64,000 bases of DNA from MWBF01 sp040772005. Lineage in GTDB: Bacteria > Chloroflexota > Anaerolineae > CG2-30-64-16. Below are positions 26,101 to 41,100 of this stretch, piece by piece (the stretch's first letter is position 1; the number at the start of each line of letters is the position of its first letter). The notes below the pieces were generated by a model. The model was not told the origin of the DNA. It saw only the letters and a program-made list of their open reading frames with translations, and made no database searches. The stretch lies in the NCBI GenBank assembly GCA_040772005.1, contig JAXGYZ010000010.1, forward strand, positions 62,001 through 126,000, written 5' to 3'. Both the position numbers and the translations under genes were made by a program.

Positions 26101-29100
26101 CGGGGATGCCAACGGCCAACTGGACATTGGCATCAACCCGCGCAACGGCGCGGACAGCACCATTGAGCAGCGGCTGGACGCAGAAGGCAGCGTGCCGGAT
26201 GGCGATGAAAAACGCTGGGGCATCCCGAAGGACGCGCTGCAGGTCCGCAGCTTCGAGTACCTTCACGAAGACTACGTCGGGCAGGTCGCCAGCCAGGACG
26301 CCCGCGCCATCCTGGCAGAGGCGTTCGAAAGCTATACCCCCATCACCCCGACCCTGTTATTCGCGCGCGAAGAGACCTCGATCGGCCTCGACCTGACGGA
26401 CGTCGCAGGCGTGGTCAACGACGTGGTGACGCTGGACTTCGACGGCCACACATCAATCACCCTGGCGCAGTTGTCGTGGGCGCCCTATCGCTACAACGAG
26501 GAACTGGGGCCGGACCGGCAGGTCATCGGCTGGGAACGGTACCCGACCGCGCTGTTCTGGGATAAGCTGGAAGCCCAGTTCACGGCCGCGTTCAGAAACC
26601 TGCCCGAGGAAATCAACCCGCTGCGCGATGACGAATATGCCGTCATCGGCCAGATGCTTGGTGCGCGGAGCTTGTATTTCACCATCGCAGCGGGTGTCAC
26701 TGGGCTGGTACAGACCGGCTCAGCTAACGACGGGCCGCAGTTCGATGTGGTAGTACCCTACTCCGTTGAAGGCAGCCTTGACACGGACGCCGCAATTGCA
26801 GCAGCGGCCTTCGGGATGTTCAACAACGTCTTCGGCATCATCATGTCATTCACCGGGGACTTCATCGGGGAGGTAGCAAGCAATGTAGCTGCAGCCGCAA
26901 CCGTTATTGCGGCCGCAGCCGGCCAGACGACGACGGCGATCGCAGCCGGAGCGAGCTCGCAATCATCTGCTGCGACCAAGTGGCTCTTTCAGACCCAGGG
27001 CAAGGGCTTCAAAGGCATCAAGGACAGTTGGGTAGGGTGTGTGACCGATCTCAAGGGCCTGTTCGTCAACGCATCCACGCAACGAGGCGGCTATGGCACG
27101 ACGGTGGGGACGGCTATCGTGCTCGTGGCCGGGCTTCTGGCCATCGGGGCCTGCATCGCTGCGGCTGCGACCGCGGACAACGCGTTGGCAGCCGTAGGCT
27201 GGTCAGTCTCCGCGATTGCGATGGTCCTGCAAATCAAGGGGGTGATCGACGGGATCGCCAAGTGGGTCAAAGCCGCCAGCACTGCTGCCACGGCTGCCAC
27301 GACAGTAAGCGGCGCCGTGACTCAAGTATCCAAGCTTACCCAGATGGCACATTTTCTGGGCAAGACGTTTCAGTCCACTGCGAACAAGCTTGCGCTCGCC
27401 GGCGCGATCGTGTCGGGGCTCATCACCTGGGCGGTCTTCGCGGTCCAGGCCGCGCTCATGGACCTCACATATCAGCAGATGGGTAACCTGGTGGCGAGAA
27501 CCATCGCGCAGACAATCGTGCTGGTCATCATGTTTGTGATCTCGCTGATTCCGATCGTGGGAGGCATCATCACCGGGATCATCGGCATCATCGACGGATT
27601 AATTGGCGCGCTCTGTGCTGTTTTCGGCTGGGATGAGGAGCAAGAGGGTGATACCAATCCCTACAATGATGCGGGGGACTGGTTGTGCGGGGGAATCCAG
27701 GGATTGGTCTCCACTTTCCTGGCCTGGTTCATCTATGCGGGCAACGAAATCATCGACATGGGAGCCGAGGACCGGCTGCAGTTTGACGAACTAAACGCCA
27801 ACCACCTACATGACCCTGAGCGCGGGCTGACGACGGGCAATCTCCTCGACGTCGGCGTGGTCGTGACCAATACCCTCACGATGATGGGGCGGCCGGGCAA
27901 CGTCGGCGGCGGTTACTACTGGCAATTCGGGAAAAACCTGCGCACCTCGACCTTCGACTATCAGATGCAGGACGCCGAGGCAGACATCCACGAAGACCTG
28001 CAGCGCGGCGCCGAAGAGGAGGATTGGATCGATGTGACCGACCCGGAACTGCCCGGCGATGTCTACATCCATGAGGAGGTGCCGCCCATCGCACTGTCAC
28101 TGCCAGCAGCCGGGATCAACCGGCATTTGCTGGTCTATCTGGCGGAGGGCTACAACATCCCGGTCCAGAACTGCTATCTCGGCGTCTGCGTGGTGGACGA
28201 CGACAAGGACACGATCCACTATCCGATGACCAATACCCTGGTCTTCGATATCCTGCCGGCGACGTTGGACGAATTCTACGGTCGCAGTTGGGGCCAGGAC
28301 TACAGCATCGGCCGGGTCACGATGCCGGACGCGGATGGTGACGGATTGGCCGCTAGCATTGACCCCAACGACGCGTACCAGGACACCGACGGCGACGGTC
28401 TGATTGACCCCCGTGAGTTGCAGTTCGGAGCTTCCGCTACGCTGACTGACACCGACGGCGACGGCCTCAACGACTACGATGAGATACGGCTCAACACCGA
28501 TCCCACCCGCAAGGACACCGATGGCGATGGGCTGTGGGATGGGCAGGAGGTCTATCACCAGGACAAGAGCGACGAGGACCTCGACGATGACCGGATCGAA
28601 TGGGTGGGCGGCTGGCGCTACGTGTATCGCATTAACGCAGAGGGCCAGCAGGAAAGCACCTGGGTCACTTCGGACCCGGAAAAGGTGGACACCGACGATG
28701 ACGGCCTGCTCGACCGGGACGAGCAGCTCTACGGCTTCAACCCCAACGTCTGGTCGAATGCCAGGGTTCTGTCGCTGGCATCGCAACTCCGGGAAGCAAC
28801 CGAGGCGGGAGGCTACGAGCCAAGCGACGGCGTAATCCGACCCGGGTCTACCCTTCACTACACAGCGACGCTCACCAACGAGTTGCTCAACCGGTACATG
28901 CAAGGCTTGCTCGGCAACCAATTCCCCGCTGCAGACGCGCCCGACGCGCTCGCGCCGGTCAGTTTTGTCCTGCAACCCACGGAGGCGCAGACGTTGGAGG
29001 GCGAGCTGGGGGTCAGCGCGAGCGCGGCTTCAGGAGTCTACAGCGCGACGCTGGCGGCCAGTGCGCTGGTCTCGGATTGGAGCGTGCTGGCCGAAGGCGC

Positions 29101-32100
29101 CAAGCTGTGGCTGCCCATGGATGATCCGGTGACGGCGGATCGGTCCGGCAGTTTCCCGCCGAACGATGCCGTGTGCTTCGCACCTGGCACCGGCACGTGC
29201 GCGTCCGTCACGGGCGGCCCCTATGGCAACGCGTTAGCGCTGGACGGCGCCAGCTACCTGTCATCCCCGGCCGATGCCAGCGAGACTGCGTATGCGGTCT
29301 CGTTATGGTTCAAGACTGACCAGACCGGCGGCGCGCTGTTTGCCGCAATGGGGGATGATGGCGCCGACCTATACCTGAGCAACGGCCAGGTCTGCGGCGC
29401 AGTGCGCCGGGACGGCGTGGCGGAGACAATTTGCAGCACAGGAACGAGCTATGCCGACGGCGGATGGCACCACGTGGTGCATACCCTCGGCGGCGAGGCG
29501 TTGCGCCAGCAACTCTACGTGGACGGCGAACCGGTTGCCAGCGGCACGGCAACGGGGCTGCCGCGCCCCAGCCAGGGCAGCGTACGAATCGGCCAGAACG
29601 CGTTCAGCGGGGCCGCGTTCTTCTCCGGCACGATCGACGATGTACGTCTTTACGACATCGCGCTCTCTGCGCACCAGGCGCGCCAGATCTTCCGGCAGCC
29701 GGTGTTGGCTCTGACCTTTGAGAACCCGACTACCACCTCGACCGGCGCGCAGTGGAGTGATGCGTCGGCCTTTGGGAATCAGGGGGCATGTGATAGCGCC
29801 CAGTGCCCGAACTCGGGCATGGGCGTGCAGGGGCAGGGCCTGGAGTTCGATGGACGGAACCGGCACGTGGCCATCGCCGAAGACCCGAGCCTCGATCTGA
29901 GCGAGGGGCACTTCACCATCGCCCTCTGGCTGAAACCGGAGACCGGCCGCACGGACGCGGCCTACTGCGGCGACTTTGAGTGGAATGGCCAGAACTGCGG
30001 CTGGTGGCAGCCGGAGGGCATCCTGGGCCTGAACAGCGGGACGGGGGACGCCTATGTCTCCCTCCAGCGCATGGTCGTCCGCGGCGGCGCGAACACCATC
30101 CGCTTCGGCTTTGCGACCCCTGATGGCTGGGCCGGCTACTATACCAGCCCGGCGATCGGATTGACCGACAACGCCTGGAACCACCTGGCGTTGAGCTACG
30201 GCGGCGGCGAGGTGCGGGTGTACCTCAACGGCGAGCTGGTCGCCTCCGATCAGACGACGTTCAAAGATCCCGAGACGGGCGCGATCAAGACGCCCGCTGC
30301 GGTCCGCCGGTTCGAGATCGGCCGCACCACCGACGCGGGCGCGGTGAACTTCCATTCGTTCAACGTTTGGGATGAACACGACAGCGGGGACGCAGAGCTG
30401 TGCATCGCGTGCACCGGCCAGGAGGTGTTCAGCGTCTCGGTCAAAAGCGACAACACCTACGCCATCAACGCCGTCTGCCCGTTCACGGACGAAACCTACT
30501 GGCAAATCTGGGAGGATGATGAGGGGACAACGTGCGGCACGGCGCGGAACGGTGACGACGATTTCATCACCGGCGACTGGTTCCGGTTCACCGACCCGGC
30601 CACGCCCGGTCACGGCGGATACACCGCTCCGTGTCTCGCGAATATGCCCTGTCTCACCATGCCCGATGCCGCGAACGTCACTGGCGTGCTGAATTACAGT
30701 TACGGCAAGGACTCGCTGCCCTTCCGCGGCGCGCTGGACGAGCTACTGATCTACCGCGCCGTGCTGGACGCGGACGAAGTGCGCCAGATTTTCCTGGGCA
30801 CGAACACTGCCCTGACCCTTGAGCTGGACGACGCGCCGGGCGCGACCTCCTTCGCGGACGTCAGCACGGGCAGCCATGATGGCGCCTGCAGCGGCGACAC
30901 CTGCCCCACCGCCGGAGTGGGCGGCCGCGACGCGCGGGCTGCCCTGTTCAAGACCACGGAGCAGGATCACCTCGTCATCTCCGACTTCGGAGATCTGAAG
31001 ACGACCACCGTCTCTGCCTGGGTCTATCGCACCGAGGCCACGCCTGCCCGCGCGACCGTTTTTTCGTCCGAGGAAAGCGCCGACTGCGGGTTCACGCTGG
31101 CGCTGAATGACGATGGCGCCGGCCAGTATCCGATGTTCGCCGCGTGGATCACCGACGGCGCGGCAAGCGCACTCCAAAAGGTCGAATTCGCTGAGGCCGT
31201 GCCGCTGAACACCTGGATGCATCTGGCGGGCGTCTACGACGGGGCGCAGCTCCGCCTGTACCGCAACGGACAGCAGGTGGCCACGGCGGACGCGCCGGGC
31301 GTGCTGAAGGCATGTACGGGGGACGCCGCTGCGCTTACGGCCATCGGCAGCCATGCGGACGGCAGCCAGAAGTTCTTCGGCGGGCGGATTGATGCCGTGC
31401 GCGTCTACGTGCGCGGCCTCAGCGCGGCCGAAGTTCTTGACGTTTACCATGCGGCTCCCGTTCTGCACCTGCGCCTCGACGAGCCGTACGGCGCGACGCA
31501 GTTTGCCGACAACGCCGCTACGTCTATGGACAACGCGAACGATGGCGTTTGTACCGGCACGCACTGCCCGACCGCCGGCGAAGGCATCAAGGGCCAGTTG
31601 AGCCTGGCCGCATTGTTCGATGGAGCGGACGACGCGATCCTGGTGCCGGATGGCGCGGCGTTGCAGACAGGCCACTTCACCATCGGCGCGTGGGTGCTGC
31701 CTACGTATGTCAATCCCGATGCGCCGCAGGAGATCATCGTCCGCAGTGCCTCGGAGGTGGGCGGAGAGATCGGCCCGCAGCCCACCCTGCACGCGAACTA
31801 CCGGCTGTATCTCATGCCAAACACCCTCATCCCCGTGGCAGAGTTCGACGCGGGCTGCACCGACGTCGTGCGCCGGGTCACCAGCCAGGTTGCGCTGGTC
31901 AAAGATCACTGGAACCACGTCATGGTGAGCTTCGACGGCGAGCGGCTGGTGCTGTATGTGAACGGCACGGAGCAGGCCCGCCTTTCCGGACTGAATGGTG
32001 CGCAGGCCTGCACCGAGGCGGGCTGGCCGTTCCACATCGGTGGCTTCAGCATACCGGCAGGCGCAGACCGGGAGTATAGCAATCCCTTCCGCGGCCGCAT

Positions 32101-35100
32101 TGACGAGGTGACGCTCCATAACCGCGGGCTGCGCGAGGACGAGATCGAGCGGCTGTTCGCGGATCAGATGAGCTGGATCGAGGAGCGGCAGAGCAACAAT
32201 ATCACCGTGGACGGCGATGTCCCTGAATGCGCCGTGGCCTCGCCTGAGACCTATCTGCCGGCAGAAGGCATGCAGCTTCTGGCAGCCGCCAGCGATGCGA
32301 CGTCGGGGATCGCATCGGTCGAGCTTGGGAGCTGTCGCAGCGCCGGCGATTGCACACCGGGCAATTGGGCGCCCGTAGACCCATGCACGAGTTCGAACCC
32401 GTTTCCCCACGACGGCGCCTGGTGCCCCTACTTCGAGCCCGGCGGTGAAGGCCGCTACGTTCTCAAGGTACGGGCTGTCGACCGGGCGAACAACGGGGCC
32501 CAATCGGTCGGGATCACCGTCTACGTGGACAACACGCCGCCCACCATCACCGGGCCGGCGGATGGGACGCGCTTCGATGCCCAGCCACACCCCGACCGGG
32601 CCAACGCATGGATTGTCAGCCTGTCCGGCACAGTAGCCGACCCCGCGCTGGGGGATGGGTCGGCGGGCAGCGGGGTGGTCGCGAACACCGTCGGCGTGAC
32701 GCTGCTCGACGAGAACGGGGGTGCGGCCGGCCTGGGGACCCAATATGCAGCCGTGGCAGGCAACGCCTGGTCGGTGGATTACGTCTTCACCGAGAGCGAT
32801 CCCAGCGGCCCGTTCACGCTGCGCGTCGAGGCCGAGGATGGAATCGCCAGCCAAACGCAGTTGACGGACGAGCAGCGCGCGGCCCATCGCACGACGTTCG
32901 AGAGCAGCCTGGTGGTGGATGCGACCCCACCGGGCATGATGCTGAACGTGCTGGATGAGAACAGCCTATCGGGTGCAGGAAACACAAGAGCAGTCGCATC
33001 CTCAGCATCCGGCGCGGCGCTCAACGCTGCAGCCGGCACGCTCATGAAGGGCGACACCACACTCAGCGGCAGCCTGACCGAGCAGCCCGTTGACCTGGAA
33101 GTGACCTGGACGACGCCCGATGGCGGCGGGTCCGACGGACCCGCTGGCGACCAGGTGGGCGTAGCCATCGGCTGCAACGGGCTGCAGCTCTTCTCCATTG
33201 CGCCCGGCGAGCTCATCACTGCGACGCAGACGCTGCGGTGGCGCGGCCTGACACACCGCGGTGCGGCCTGTCAGGTCAGCGTCACGGGTGCAGGGGCCGG
33301 CGGCGTGACCGGCACTGCCCGGGTCTGTCGGAGCGAAGTGGGCAGTTGGTCCGTCGGTGAGTACGGGATGGCGTTCACCGCCGATGCGGCCCTCTGCGGT
33401 ACGCAGGCCGAGGTGGCGGGCATTAGCCAGGCAGAAGTGGGATTCGTCGCCACCTTCCCCGGCTCGCCATTCTTCAGCGAATCGCTGCCGGACCAGATCG
33501 CGTTCCTGCCGTTGTCTGACACGGAAGTCGCCAACGATACCATCACCTTTGTTGATCGTTCCGGCCGCGGCCACGACGGCAGATGCACCGGCGGCCGGTG
33601 TCCCGCCACCGGCCAGCAGGGCCACCTGGGCAGCGGTCCGTATTTGGATGGCGCCGATGACGCGGTTGAAATCCCCGATTCTGCCGATTTCGATTTCGGC
33701 ACCGGTGACTTCACGATAACCTTCTGGGTGAAACCAGACGGGCACAACACGAACAAGGACCTGCTCCACTGGAGCAATGACTCGGGCGATGATTTCTCGC
33801 TCAGGTTGGTCGGCAGCACGCACCTGATGATGGATCTCACGCTGAACGGCGGTGTGACCAGCCATATCATTGCCGACGCCGGCCAGCTTGCGCCGAATGG
33901 GTGGCACCACCTGGCGTTGGTCCGGGCCGATAAAGTGCTGCGGGTTTTCATTGATGGTGCTGCCGCCGCCTATGCCTCGATGTCGCAAGACCTGAACCAG
34001 ATCGACGCCAACACCTCCATATGGATCGGCTCCGACCGGCGTTCCAATGTGAGCCCCTACTGGTCGCCGTTCCGCGGCTGGCTGAACGACGTGCGCATCT
34101 TCAAGCGCGGCCTGGAGGCATACGAGGTCGCGGGCCTGGTGCGCGGCAGCGGCGCAGTGCTGACGCTGTCCTTCGAGGACCGACCGCTGGCCGGGTCCGG
34201 TTCTCTCAAGGACAGCTCAGGGGCGGGACACAATGGGCGGTTATACACTGACAACGCGGGCGCGAAGGCTGCCGCCGGCCAACTCGGCAGCCAGTCCCTG
34301 GCGCTGGATGGTACCGAAGACTACGTCGCCATCCCCGAGAACCTGGGGCTGGACCTGAGCCACGGCAGGTTCACTCAGGCGGCCTGGATCTACGCCAGCC
34401 CGGAGGACACGGGCAACTATCCGATTTTCAGCAGCGCGGCGTACGGCAACCTCACAGGCCAGTATCCCTTCCTGGAAGTGACTAATCGAACGCAGCTCGT
34501 GGCCGGCTTTGGCGACGGGGCGAGCGTCCAGAGCATCACCACGGGCCCGTTGCTGACAGAGAACAGGTGGAACCACGTAGCCGCGACCTTTGACGGGACG
34601 ACGTACACCATCTACGTAGACGGCGAACCGGCATATCAGTCGAATGGCCTGGCGGGCAAGCTGCCTGCGCCGATGCGCCGGTTTGATGTCGGCCGCGGTG
34701 TCACAACCGGGGCCGCGGCTGCGGCAGGAGCTGCAGCCTGCGCGAATCTGGCGGAGCTGACCTTCACCCCGGAGCGCTTCAACGCAGCCGGTTACGAGGT
34801 ATGGGTCAACAGCGAACGAGTCTGGTCTGGTGTGCCGGTGGTTGGCCGCACCTACCGCATCGTGACCGCGCCGCGGCGCTTCTGCGGCGCATCCGATGTC
34901 GCAGTGCGGGCGATTGCCCCGGCCGAAGGGTTGGCCGCTCAGGCGGCAGGTGTCAGCACGGTATCAGTGGCTGCGACGCCGGGCAGCACGAGCCTTGACG
35001 CTTTCGGCAAGCTGGATGTGACCGTGACAGCCGGGTCGACGGCGCGTTACTTCCGCGGCCGGCTCGATGAGGTGCGCATATGGCCGCGGCCGCTGCTGGC

Positions 35101-38100
35101 CGTCGAAGTGGCCGCGTTGGCGACGGAGGGATTCCGACCGGCTGAACTGGCCGCGAGCGGCCCAGGGGTGATGGAGACAAGCTGGACCGCCGGCGTCCCG
35201 GCAGGGCTGGAAGGTGCCTACCGGCTCGATCTGCGCGGCCAGGACGAGGCCGGACACGATAGCTGGCCGCAGCTAGGCGTCTGGGAGGGCAGCGTGGACT
35301 CGCTGGCTCCACGTCTGGCGCTCACGCGCACCCTGCAGAGCACCGGCTCCATCAAATACATCACCACTGCCCAGGACTTCAACCTGAGAGAGGAGAGCTT
35401 CAGATCGCCCTGCGGCGTCGGCGTTATCAGCAGGAGCGAGAGCTTCGACGCGCCGTGGTATGCATCGCTCTTCGGCAGCGATAACCGGCTAAATACCCTG
35501 ACGGCTGACTGCACGCTCCCATATTTCGTGACGCAAAGCGAGGTGGGAGCGTACGACACCGCCGGGCTGGCCAACAGCGCGACTGTGAGCGGGACCCTGG
35601 CCTACGTTGCCGACGGCGCAGGCGGCTTGCAGATCATCGATATCTCCACGCCGGCCAGCCCCAGGCTCATCGGCAGCCTCACTTCGATCACGTCAGCCCG
35701 CGGCATCGATCTGGCCCTTTACCCATTTACAGCGGGAACGGTGAACGCCCAGGGCGCGCCCACGGCTCCCGGTGCCGGCCTGCCGCAGGCCACAATCCGC
35801 GCACCTGACACGGAAGGGCAGACCGTCGTCCCGACCCCACTGCCTGGCCCGGCCGGCCAACCCGTCATCACAACCCCGACTCCACCGGCGAAGACGGGCG
35901 TTCGGGGCACCGGTGGCAAGCCGCTGCTGGCGCTACTGCCGGTGGCAACGCCAAGGCCGTGGCTCCCCGTGCGCTTAGCGGAGCCGAGCAAGCCCGCGCT
36001 CGCGCTCCCGCCGCAGCCCTGGCTCCCCATGCGACTGGCGCAGACCGGCGCACGTAGCAATCCGCCGAACACGGATGACGACAAATCAGGGCAGACCGCA
36101 CCGCCGGAGCGTCAGCCTGGGGCAGTGCGGCCCTCGACATCGCGCAGCATAGGGATGTTGCATGCAACATCTGCACAGCCGGACGCGGTCACCACGACGC
36201 TGGTGTCGGCAGCCCTGGGCGGCGGAGAGGGCAACGATACCTCCAGGCCGGGCGCCGTCTCGGCCGATGGACGATTTGTGGCCTTTGAGTCCGCGGCAAG
36301 CGACTTGGTGGCCGGCGACGCCAACGGCTTCACTGATATCTTCATACGTGACACGTTGCTGAATACGACCACAAGGATATCGCTGGCCCCGGATGGCACG
36401 ACCGAGGCCGACGGCAGCTCGTCCAACCCCAGCATCTCGGCGGACGGTTGCCATGTCGCGTTCACCAGCGACGCGACCAACTTGCTGCCGGCAGGTGAGG
36501 ACACCAATGGGCTCCCCGACGTCTTCTTGTACCACTGCACGGACAGCGGCAGCATCGAACGGGTGTCCATCCACGACGACGAGCGCCAGGCAGAGGGCTT
36601 CTTCGGCTCCACGTCCTACCAGTCGGCCGTTTCAGCGGATGGGCGGTACGTCGCATTCGAGTCTTCCAGCCTGAGCGAGCGGGAGATCGCTGATGCGTAT
36701 CTGCGCGACACCGTTGCCGGTGTCACCACAAAGATCATGACCAACGAGAGCCTCGGCATCACCGACAGCCAGAGCTACCCCAGCATCTCGCCCGATGGCC
36801 GCTACGTGGGCTTCTTCTCGTGGGCCAGCCTGACGCCGGAAGACACCGGCGGTTGGGATGTGTTCGTATGGGATAGGGATGCTGCAACAGATGCCATCGA
36901 GCTAGTGTCCGTGTCATCCGGCGGCGTCAAGGGGGACGATGGTTCCTGGTTCGTCAGCCTGTCGGACCAGGGGCGTTGGGCCGCGTTCGACTCGTATGCC
37001 ACCAACCTTGACGCGCGCGACACCAATGGCTTCCAGGACGTTTTCATCCACGACCGCGCGAGTGGCGCGACATGGCTGGTGGCCGGCCCGAACGGCGCAG
37101 GCAGCGGCCCTTCACACCGGCCTTCGATCTCGCCGGACGGCCGTTTCGTCGCCTTCCTGTCCCATGCGGACAATTTCGTCGCCGGGGATACCAATGCCGT
37201 CGAGGATGTCTACGTCTATGACCGCGAGACCGGCACGCTGGAACGGCTCTCGTTGCAGTCCGGCGGGGGGCAGTTTGACCGCGGCGCCGGCCTAGGGCGC
37301 GGCGGTGGGTTGTCGGCCGACGGCAGCCGGGGTGCGTTCGGCATCGAGGGCGACTACATCGCCACCGTCGACCAGATCTGGCTGAGCGAGCGCAGCCTTG
37401 TGGACCCCGTGCGCGACCTGCAAATCGAAAGCCTGACGATTGACCCGCCGAGCCCGAAGCGGAACCAGCCGTTCGCCGTGACGGTGACGGTGCGCAACAC
37501 CGGCAGCACGGCCGGCCACTTCCTGGTGGACCTCTACCTCGACCCGGCCACTCCGCCGGCGCTCTGCGATGCCGGCGCGGGGGCCTGGGAAGGCACGGAG
37601 GTGCTCTCGCTGGGCGCGGGCAACTCGTATACCTTCTCGCGGCAGCACCCTGGTCTCACCACGGCCGGGGCGCACCAGCTCTGGGCGCAGGTGGACAGCG
37701 CCTGCGAGTTGACGGAGACGGACGAGAGCAACAACCTGCCGCCCGCCACCGGCTTCACGGTTGCCGATCAAGACTACGACCCCGATCTCGCCGTGACCAA
37801 CCTGACCATCCTCCCGGCCTCGCCCCGGCCCGGGCAGACCTTTGGCTACCAGGTGACGGTGCAGAGCCAGGGCGACGCGGTCGCCGCGACCTCCCTCGGC
37901 CTGTACCTGGGCGCAGCGCCGGCCGCTTGCCCCGACACGCCTCGGCTAACCGCCGACATCCCTGCGCTGGCGGCCGGCGCTTTCTACACGGTCACGCTGG
38001 TGGAAACGCTGGGCCTGGCAGCAGGAACCTACGCGGCCTTCGCTCGCGCCGATGACGGCTGCCAGATCACCGAGGGCAACGAGAGCAACAACACCACCGC

Positions 38101-41100
38101 TGATCCCGGCGTCAGCTTCACGGTGGCGGGCGACCAGGCTTACCCTGACCTGCGGGTTGAGGCCAGCACCGCGCCGGCCGGCATCATCCCCGCAGGCGAA
38201 CCGTTCACCATGAGCGTCACCGTGCGCAACGATGGCCCCGGCGGCGCGGACGCCTCGGACGTCGGCCTGTACCTGGACATCCCGCCGGCCGGCTGCCGCG
38301 ATGACAGCAACTGGGCCGGCACAGAGGTCCCGCCCCTGGCGGCCGGTGACGCGGCTACGGTCACGTTCGACATCTTCGAAGGCCTGACCGAGGGCGTATA
38401 CACCTTTTATCCCTGGGTCAACATGAATTGCGGGGACGGAAGCCCGGTCGAGGAGGACTACACCAACAATCTCGGCGACCCGTTCGTAGTGACCGTCAGC
38501 GACGATGTGGACCTCGAAGTGGTGAGCATCGTTGCCGAGCCGGGCACGCCCGAAGCCAACGAACCCATCGCGATCACGGTGACGATCAGGAACAACGGCC
38601 CGGCGATGGCCGGCGGCATGGAGGCGGCCTTCTACACCTACGTCGGCGAATGCCCGTGGAGCGGTTGGGGCGCCTGCTGGGACGACCAACACGTCACCTA
38701 TGAGTTGGCTGCCGGCGCAACCGAGTCCTATGTCATCTCGCATCCGGGCTGGGCGCTCTCAGGCGATCACCCGCTGTACGCGCGGGTGGACGCGCAGGAC
38801 TGGACCGTCGAATCGGACGAGACCAACAACGACCTCGGCCCGGTTTACGTCACCGTCAGCGGCATCACACCGACTCCGACGCAGACCCTCACCGCCACTC
38901 CGACGGCGACGGCGACCGCCACAGCGACGGCCACCCCTACCGCCACCCACACGCCGACGGCGACGCAGACACCGACGATAACGCCGACCCCGACGGAGAC
39001 GGCCACACCTACCGCAACCTTCACGCCGACGGCGATCCCATATCCCGACCTGGTCATCCACAGCTTGATCGTGCCCACCACGGTACCGTTCACCGACACC
39101 GAGATGACCGTGAAGGTCCGCATCAAGAACCAGGGCACCGGGGCGGTTCCGGCGGGCGTCTATCCCGAGGTCGCGCTCTACCGCGACCGCATGCCGACGC
39201 CCGGCGGCTGCGGCTTGATCGGCGAGATCACGCGGGTCCTCCAGTTCTCCTCCGGGCTGGCGCCGGGCGCCATCTCGGAGGAGCGGACGGCGACCCTGTC
39301 GGTGCCGGCGGTCGGCCCGCACACCATCGGCGCGTATGTGGACTGGGAGTGCAAGATCACCGAGCTGGATGAAACGAACAACATCAGCGGCCCGGCCTCG
39401 TATGAGGTCGTCGGGCCCGACCTGAAGATCAATGCTTTGTCCGTCGCAGTGCCGCCTGCGGTGAATCAGCCTTTCACGATGACGGCGGAAGTCGCCAACC
39501 TCGGCTCAGCCGCTGCCGGCTCGTTCAAGGTGCAGTTCTCGGTGGACAGCATCGCGTATCCGCCGGTGGACGTCGCCTCTCTGGCCGCGGGCGCGGCGAC
39601 CACCGTCACGAAGTCCCTGAACGTGACGAACTGGGCGGACCATTCGGTGACTGCGTATGCGGACTATTCGGATACGGTCACGGAGACCAACGAGACCAAC
39701 AATACGGCCGGGCCGGTCTCCTTCCACGTGCCCCGGCCCGACCTGGTGATCGAGAGCATCATGCCCAACCCGCAGAACCCGGGGGTGGGTCAGCCGATCA
39801 CCTACACCGTTCGCCTGCGCAACAGCGGCCCCGGCGCCAGCCCGGCGGCCGGGCTGCTAGGCCTGTTCATCGACGCCCCGCCCGACCCGTGCGACGACCC
39901 GGACTGGGTTGACACGACCGCCCTGCCGGCGCTGGCCCCCGGGGCCGAGGCCGATGTGCCGCTGAACGCGCCCGGCTCCTACTCGACGTTGGGCTACCAC
40001 CAGATTGTGGCCTACGCCGACTTCCAGTGCGATGTCGTGGAGGATAACGACAGCAACAACGACGCCACGATCCAGATCCTCGTCACCGAACAGCAGCCCG
40101 ACCTGATCCTGGATACGCTCGCCATTGCCAGCCCGGCGCAGCCGTACGCGGGCGAGCCGGTCACCTTTACCGTCACCCTGCACAACGGCGGGGAAGTGGC
40201 CGCGCCGCCCACGCTGTCGGGGGTCTACCTGGATCCCGACCCATTCCCGGCCTGCCCCAACGCCGGCATCCCCGATCTCGGGGTCAACGTCCCCTACCTG
40301 GCCGTCGGCGCCAGTTACACCTTCACGGTGACGCATGCCGGCCTCCCCGACCTGACCGGGGAGGAGGCCGCCCACATCGCCTACGCGCTGGCGGACTACG
40401 GCTGCTCCGTGGTTGAGCCGAACGAAGCCAACAACCTCAAGCAACTGGCCTTCACCGTGCTGCCCGAACGCCGGTCCGACCTCGTCGTCACGGACCTGGC
40501 GTTGGTCACATCGCCGGTCTATACAGGCCAGGACTTCTCGGTCAGCGTCACCGTGCAGAACCAGGGCGCGATGACCATCACCCAGGTCTCCACACTAGGC
40601 ATCTATGTGGACCACCAGCCGACCGGACCCGGCGACCCGGCCTGGAAGAACACCACCATGGCGCCCGCTCTCGGCCCCGGCGCCTCGCACACTGCCACCG
40701 TCGTGATCCCCGGGGCGGCAGTAACGAGCGTGGGCAACCACCAGCTTTTCGCCTACGCGGACATCGGCAACCAGGTCGCCGAGAAAAACGACACCCTGAC
40801 CGGTGAAGAGAACAACGCGTTTGGCCCCGTGGCGTTCACGGCCGAGTGGCCGCCGCTGCCAGACCTGTTTGTGACGGGCATTGACGTTCAGGGAGCAACC
40901 CTAGATATCCCTGCCCGTGAGGCCATCACCTACACGGTCCACGTCCGGAATGACGGCCCGGCCGCGAGCCCCGCGGCCAGCCTCGCGCTGTTCGCTGATC
41001 CCGTCGGGCCGCCCATGGCCTGCAACGCGGTCGGCGCGTTCGGTTTCGACACCATCCCGCCGATTCCCGCGGGCGGGACGGTGGATGTTGTGGTGAACAC

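Noticed and set aside
30743..32887. 714-codon minus-strand frame inside the giant gene
   Set aside because: It is antisense to clear LamG and Ig-like modules and has an Arg/Gly/Val-rich shadow composition without motifs.
38868..39045. Repeat tract as a CRISPR or minisatellite locus
   Set aside because: It is a Thr/Pro linker in frame within the giant protein.
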